Assembly (NCBI GenBank): GCA_905479995.1
Contig: CAJQON010000024.1
Span: 1 to 64,000, forward strand
Source of the DNA: an uncultured Flavobacteriales bacterium
GTDB taxonomy: Bacteria; Bacteroidota; Bacteroidia; Flavobacteriales_E; Vicingaceae
DNA length: 64,000 nt
Reading direction: 5' to 3'
Below are positions 63,161 through 64,000 of this stretch, piece by piece. The notes beneath the pieces are model-generated. The model was not told the origin of the DNA and made no database searches. It saw only the letters and a list, made by a program, of their open reading frames with translations. Position 1 is the first letter of the stretch. Each line of letters begins with the position of its first letter. A program made the position numbers and the translations under genes.

Positions 63161-63260
63161 CATTATAAGACAAAACGATAGTTTTGTTATTTAAAGGTAT
63201 TATGGCATATATTGAAGCTTTACAGCTAATATGCGATTGTAGTCGTTTAGATCTTATAAT
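63161..63260 (+). repeat. Palindromic element R3 (100 bp)
   Basis: It carries ATTATAAGACAAAACGATAG at 63162-63181, the internal hairpin GCATATATTGAAGCT-TTAC-AGCTAATATGC and the right end GTAGTCGTTTAGATCTTATAAT. It is the same orientation as R1 and R2. The 63092-63301 gap holds nothing else. Confidence 0.85.
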
Positions 63261-63301
63261 TAGACATTATGCTAAATAACCCGTGGTAGTAAATTGTGGT
63301 T

Positions 63302-64000
63302 TTATCGCACATCTAATAGATTAGCTTTTGAAGAAGTTTCTAAAATAGTCTTTAGTTGGTCAGGTATAGCAAAGTGTATAGAAATCATTTCAAAGCTTCC
63401 TCTATAAACCTCTGCATCATGTGATATGCCTATATTAATTATCATATAATCTTCTTTTACATCTCCAAAAGAAAAGGAATAAAAATCTAATGAATATTGA
63501 GCTTCTACATTCATGAAAAACTTACCTCTTAATTGTGATAAATTATTGGTGTTGGCTGGATTGACATAATTCAAAATAAACTCATTATTGATTAATACTT
63601 CAAATAATTCTTCTTCACTAAAAAAATCTAAAAGGCTGAAGTTTTTTTTAGTTTCAATATTATATGTGGTGAAACCTACTCCGTATGATGGATGAGCTCC
63701 CCCCTCAGAATAATACTCATATCTATATGATATATATGGACCAACAATAGATAAAATGGATGAGTTTTCAATGGTTTTATAATGTTGCCCTGTAGAGATT
63801 ATATCATTAAATAATTTGGGGCTTGTTGATTTTAATTCCTCGATCTTAATCATTGATATTTTTAAACCTTCTGGTGTTAAATAATACTCATCATCAATAT
63901 CATGAAATATGGTGTCATTTATCTGTTTTTCATTATTAAATACAATTAAAAGGCTATCTGAAATATGAACATCATGGCCATTATATTTATAGTTGACCTT
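63302..64000 (-). CDS. DUF3298-like protein, C-terminal part (runs off window)
   Basis: The reverse frame is open from the stop at 63302 to the window edge, 232 residues, so the start lies outside. An internal ATG at 63853 is not likely to be the true start because coding-like sequence continues upstream of it. The segment YYSEGGAHPSYGVGFTTYNI, then KKNFSLLDFFSEEELFEVL, is like the C-terminal domain of DUF3298/RsiV-type proteins, which are often periplasmic. The N-terminus would decide between a secreted and a membrane form. Confidence 0.65.
   Translation of the reverse strand, partial: KVNYKYNGHDVHISDSLLIVFNNEKQINDTIFHDIDDEYYLTPEGLKISMIKIEELKSTSPKLFNDIISTGQHYKTIENSSILSIVGPYISYRYEYYSEGGAHPSYGVGFTTYNIETKKNFSLLDFFSEEELFEVLINNEFILNYVNPANTNNLSQLRGKFFMNVEAQYSLDFYSFSFGDVKEDYMIINIGISHDAEVYRGSFEMISIHFAIPDQLKTILETSSKANLLDVR

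Noticed and set aside
56642-63260. R1-R3 as integron attC sites
   Set aside because: The ends do not show the GTTRRRY / RYYYAAC core and no integrase is in the window; kept only as a structural analogy.
1-64000. tRNA, rRNA or CRISPR
   Set aside because: No cloverleaf ending in CCA, no rRNA stretch and no regularly spaced repeat array was seen by eye; a scan with a covariance model would be decisive for tRNA.

Overview
The window looks like the chromosome of a low-GC member of the Bacteroidota, probably Flavobacteriales. The evidence is six proteins with C-terminal type IX secretion (T9SS) sorting domains, a PorE-like OmpA protein, a TamL-like Omp85 lipoprotein, DUF families typical of the phylum, A-rich leaders with few Shine-Dalgarno sites, and many start sites preceded by the Bacteroidota -7 element TAnnTTTG. 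The species cannot be named from the sequence. No rRNA, tRNA, CRISPR array, transposase or prophage was seen.

Layout. Positions 1-8.6 kb hold housekeeping genes (pnp, rpsO, accD, fbaA) and envelope genes (cytochrome-like lipoprotein, TamL-like, PorE-like) plus an rRNA methyltransferase. 8.9-14.3 kb holds htpG, a LemA/TPM-domain cluster, an ATP-grasp enzyme and a SiaC-like protein. 14.5-24.9 kb holds T9SS cargo, two tandem DEAD-box helicases, a cold-shock protein, purC, a MarR-pirin-nitroreductase unit with a shared operator-like repeat, and ispH. 25-33.4 kb holds rpsA, a small membrane ORF with a possible ATT start, pyrR-pyrB, a cyclophilin, ribH and recF-DUF721. 33.4-43 kb holds a secreted subtilisin and a cobalamin-riboswitch operon for B12 uptake (two T9SS surface proteins, BtuB-like receptor, BtuG-like propeller, PP-loop ATPase). 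43-56.6 kb holds HMG-CoA lyase, pyrD, an XRE regulator with six operator-like palindromes next to typA, a P450, a sigma factor coupled to a membrane-anchored double formylglycine-generating-enzyme-like protein, hslR-truC, and two convergent paralogues.

The most unusual part is the accessory region at 56.6-63.3 kb. Three related palindromic elements (about 86-125 bp, same orientation) punctuate it. Between the first and second lies a Septu-like (PtuAB-type) pair: an ATPase with N-terminal leucine-rich repeats and an HNH nuclease. The ATPase frame is interrupted by one in-frame TAA between Walker A and Walker B, with homologous-looking coding sequence continuing in the same frame. Between the second and third element lies a T9SS surface protein. 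The layout resembles gene cassettes bounded by a repeated structured element. The functional reading is inference; the repeats, the stop codon and the motifs are directly visible.

The window ends inside a DUF3298-like protein and begins inside pnp.
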